Positions 61,378 through 64,000 of a DNA stretch of 64,000 nt are shown here, piece by piece; the first letter of the stretch is position 1, and each line of letters begins with the position of its first letter. The notes below the pieces were generated by a model. That model had not been told where the DNA came from. It saw nothing but the letters and a program-made list of their open reading frames with translations, and searched no databases. Source of the DNA: Diphasiastrum complanatum (Eukaryota; Streptophyta; Lycopodiopsida; Lycopodiales; Lycopodiaceae); assembly GCA_029204225.1 (NCBI GenBank), contig CM055106.1, forward strand, positions 50,351,325 through 50,415,324. Reading direction: 5' to 3'. The position numbers were made by a program, and so were the translations under genes.

Positions 61378-61545
61378 CAAGACTTTATGACTATGCCTTT
61401 TGGACTTACTAATGCTCCCTCAACTTTTAATGGAATGTTGGATAGAGTTTTTAGGCCTTATCACAAGTGTGTTGGCACTTTCTTTGATGACATTTTGGTT
61501 TTTAGTAACAACAAAAAGGAGACATCTTGACATTTTTTTTAAGCT
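61378..61545 (+). pseudogene. RT fragment of another Ty3 element
   Basis: It reads MPFGLTNAPSTFNGMLDRVF, FFDDILVFSNNKKET, then a stop. It retains the catalytic FFDD box. It abuts the broken 5' end of Gy2. Confidence 0.7.
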
Positions 61546-62049
61546 TTGCTGGAAAATGCTTGTATGTCAAAAGGCAAGAAGAGAGAGTTTTTCCTTATCA
61601 TGCGCTATCTAAGGGCAAACAGGAGGTGGTAGTAAGGCACCCACTTTGGTACAATTTGGCAGTCCTCTCTCTTGTCCCAAGCATATCCTAGCGGTGGATG
61701 ATTTGTGCAATGACTTTCAACTGGCCCTGCTGGATGTTGCATGGGAGTTGGGCCTCTTGTTGCCCCCAATTCTTGATCCAATACAACAACCAATCTACAA
61801 AAACATACCAATTCAGGGACCAACTCATTGTGATGTGCAGCAAATGATTCAAATGATTCACACCCTGCACTCTCGACAAACTCAACCAATGGTCACTAAT
61901 ATGACCTATCAGAAAAGTTTAGCCCGCATGGAACATTATTAGGGTGCTCAATAACCTTGGCAGTCGAAGATTCATATGCTTAAAGCACAGGTCGAGCATC
62001 TCTAATAGGAAGTTCAAACTCTAATGACAAAAATGCAACCTTTCTTGAT
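61546..62049. other. unclassified sequence
   Basis: A 98-codon open frame on the plus strand (61646-61942) and an overlapping minus frame have no motif I recognise. Confidence 0.3.
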
Positions 62050-62720
62050 GTGCACAAGATAGTCGACCAAACAGAAGAGTTAGCTTTGTCTGCCGCTTCC
62101 GTAGAGGCACACATCAGTACGTTTAACGTACATTGTAAGGAATGTATGTTGTTGAGAAATGGAAAGGTATTCGTGCAAGACGTGATGGATCTTCGTCATA
62201 AGATACATCATGAATGCCATGATAGTCCCTGCGTAGGGAACCCTGGTATTGATAAGACCAGTGAGCTTGTAAGAAGGCATTATTTTTTACCACGACGACA
62301 GTGAGACGCAAGGGAGTATGTCCAGGGTTGCATGGCTTGTCAAGTGAACAAGGCCGAGAGAGTAAGTCCTCTGGGCTTCCTACATCCACTTGAGATACCT
62401 ACAAGAAGGTGGGAAAGCATCTCTATGGATTTAATTGTTGGTCTAACGAGGACCCAATCTTTGTATAACTCCATCATGGTAGTGGTAAGAGAGAGGTTTT
62501 CCAAGATGGCCCATTTCATCTCAACGACCACGAAGGTCACAGTCCCGCAAGTAGTTGAGCTGTTTATCCAGAACATGGTCAGGTTGCATGGACTCCCGAA
62601 GTCCATTGTGTCTGACAGGGATCCCAAGTTCATGGGTAATTTTTGGACAAAGGTATTTGCCAAGCTAGGAACATAGTTGCAGATGAGTAGTACAGAGCAT
62701 CCTCAGACATATGGCTAGTG
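62050..62720 (+). pseudogene. Ty3 integrase fragment of the Gy1 type (plus strand)
   Basis: It reads HECHDSPCVGNPGIDKTSEL, CMACQVNKAERVSPLGF, SMDLIVGLTRTQ, RFSKMAHFISTTTKV and HGLPKSIVSDRDPKFMGNFW, ending at stops near 62676-62718. It keeps the second catalytic Asp block that is frameshifted in Gy1. Confidence 0.8.
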
Positions 62721-63166
62721 ACCATCAACAGATGAATGATAAGTAGTCCCCATAAAAAGTTTAACATCCAACATGTGCATAAGTTCTTTTTAAAAACTAG
62801 AAGTGAAATGGGAGTCACGCTACAAGTGCAAGCTGTGTGGGGTCAGTCCTAAAATAAAATCCATAGAAATATCAATCCACTAACGATGTGCAATAGGACA
62901 ATGCTAAAGAAGTCCAGGGGTTTTAGCAGATGAGTACCTATTGCGAGCACAAAAAGTACATTGTTGAATGAGAGTGACTTGATCAAACTTCATATGAGGC
63001 AAATAAAAAGTAAGGCTTCAATCGAGCAAAAGACTTCTGAAAATTGTAGAGACCACCATTCCTAGAATAATGAGCATTAGATAACAGTTTAGAGCGAATG
63101 TCTGGATGATTAGGAACACACAGAGCCCCATAGTGACATAAGTGACGATGTACAAGAGAGTAAATC
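62710..63166 (-). pseudogene. Ty3 integrase relict of the Gy3 type (minus strand)
   Basis: Minus strand reads YSLVHRHLCHYGALCVPNHP, NFQKSFARLKPYF, CTFCARNRYSSAKTPGLL, DISMDFILGL and, after a deletion, MLDVKLFMGTTYHSS-like codons with several stops. It is colinear with Gy3 integrase (VYSIVNHRLFHYGSLCIP...). It is tail to tail with the preceding plus-strand relict and interrupted at 63167 by Gy6. Confidence 0.65.
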
Positions 63167-63167
63167 T

Positions 63168-64000
63168 TGTTATGTACTTATATTCCTGCCTCAGTGTGAA
63201 CACGTCAGACTTGTTTGTAAAAATTAATGGCTCACACCGGCTTGTGGTGTTTTGTAAAAATGTAAATAGCAGGTTTCTGGAACTTGTTGTCTTGCTTATA
63301 GGTATAGGGTACTGGGTCTTAATTTAGAGGCTGCTGGACTGACCTCCTAAAAAGTAGGAGAGTTGACCGGTCAACGGGACATGTGTCATATGCTCATTGG
63401 GACACTTGGTCCAGTGCATGAGTGACACGGGTCGGACGGTCCTCCTACTCGCTTGCCAATGTGTCAGGGTATTGCCAAGCGGCAAGTGTCGATTGTGCAT
63501 GGGATTCTCCATGTGTCGAAGTTAGGAAAGGGTCAGGGTTAAGTGGCTGCTTGAGGATTGTGTTTAAGTGAGCCTAGAGAGAGGCATTCTTCATCATAAT
63601 CTATGCAGCAAGTGGCTGGGAGGAGACTTAGCAGCAGTGCTCTTATGTGTTCATGTGGATAGTTTGCCATGTACTTTGAAGAGAAATCAATAAAGTGGAT
63701 ATTTCGGAGCCTACTTTGGTGTTGTTTGAGTTGTATTCAGATAGCTTTATATTTGGGATCAGAGCAGTTCCTTTATTGGCATCACTTTCGTTTGCAGTTA
63801 GGGTTTATTGGATGCTAGGTTGGTCAGCGCCCTCCTACATGAGTTTTTCTGAGCATTTTGAGAGCCCTGAAGCTTACAGATTGTGTATGGTGGATTGTTG
63901 GTCCTTAAGCAGTCTTTGAGCATCCACTGTTGTTTAGCCTGCTTTTTCTCTTTGCTTTTGTAAAAATCAGCCTTCCTTAGTTTTGTAAAAGTTTTTATAA
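63168..64000 (+). mobile_element. Gy6: 5' LTR and leader, runs off the window
   Basis: The LTR at 63168 to about 63751 (TGTTATGTACTT...GATAGCTTTATA) is an inverted near-copy of the Gy2 LTR. The primer site TGGGATCAGAGC (63754-63765, one mismatch) follows, then leader sequence to the window end. No coding part is visible yet. Confidence 0.8.
63754..63765 (+). other. Gy6 primer-binding site
   Basis: TGGGATCAGAGC, one mismatch to the initiator-Met tRNA complement. Confidence 0.7.

Noticed and set aside
61646-61942. 98-codon plus-strand frame
   Set aside because: No motif; an equally long frame on the other strand covers the same bases, so neither can be supported.

Overview
The window looks like intronic and intergenic DNA of a land plant with a large, repeat-rich genome and very long introns (gymnosperm, fern or lycophyte scale; the exact organism cannot be named from this sequence). 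The only recognisable cellular gene is a minus-strand homologue of Strawberry notch / FORGETTER1 (SBNO/FGT1). Seven exons (49495 down to 10675) splice into 276 uninterrupted codons with matching phases at every junction, including a PHD finger. Two introns are giant: one of 36.9 kb (11203-48143) and one of more than 10.6 kb running off the left edge. Almost everything else is transposable-element sequence sitting in those introns or upstream.

Region by region. 1-8.9 kb: a decayed hAT transposase (minus) split by a Ty3/gypsy chromovirus, Gy1 (minus, 2181-7227). 9.2-12.5 kb: unclassified repeats plus three host exons. 12.5-19.2 kb: old fragments of LINEs and Ty3 elements. 19.2-37.7 kb: the most striking part, a head-to-tail array of LINE copies, all on the plus strand, separated by (TC)n tracts of 50-220 bp. 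Most copies end in the same 3' signature (ATGCC-TTTT-GGCAT hairpin, AATAAA, TC tail), and nearly every copy starts directly after the previous copy's TC tract. Autonomous copies (LINE-A: ORF1, APE-type endonuclease, reverse transcriptase, C-terminal CCHC), a second family (LINE-B) and ORF1-only copies are all present. 38.9-44.1 kb: Gy4, a Ty3 element with perfect 5-bp target duplications whose RT, RNase H and most of the integrase are replaced by an unrelated 360-codon ORF. 44-53.4 kb: host exons and relicts. 53.4-61.4 kb: Gy2 (minus, internally deleted) with Gy3 (plus) inserted in its gag, flanked by AAAGG duplications. 61.4-64 kb: further Ty3 relicts and the start of Gy6, which runs off the right edge.

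How it fits together. Gy3 and Gy4 are one family with unusual LTR ends (AGTTA...TAACT instead of TG...CA) and a shared 22-bp palindrome in the leader. The LINE array is best explained by repeated insertion of TC-tailed LINEs into the TC tails of earlier copies, and by ORF1-only elements that share the 3' signature. No intact autonomous element is present, since every RT or integrase copy carries frameshifts, stops or deletions. One ORF1-only copy has a clean ORF.
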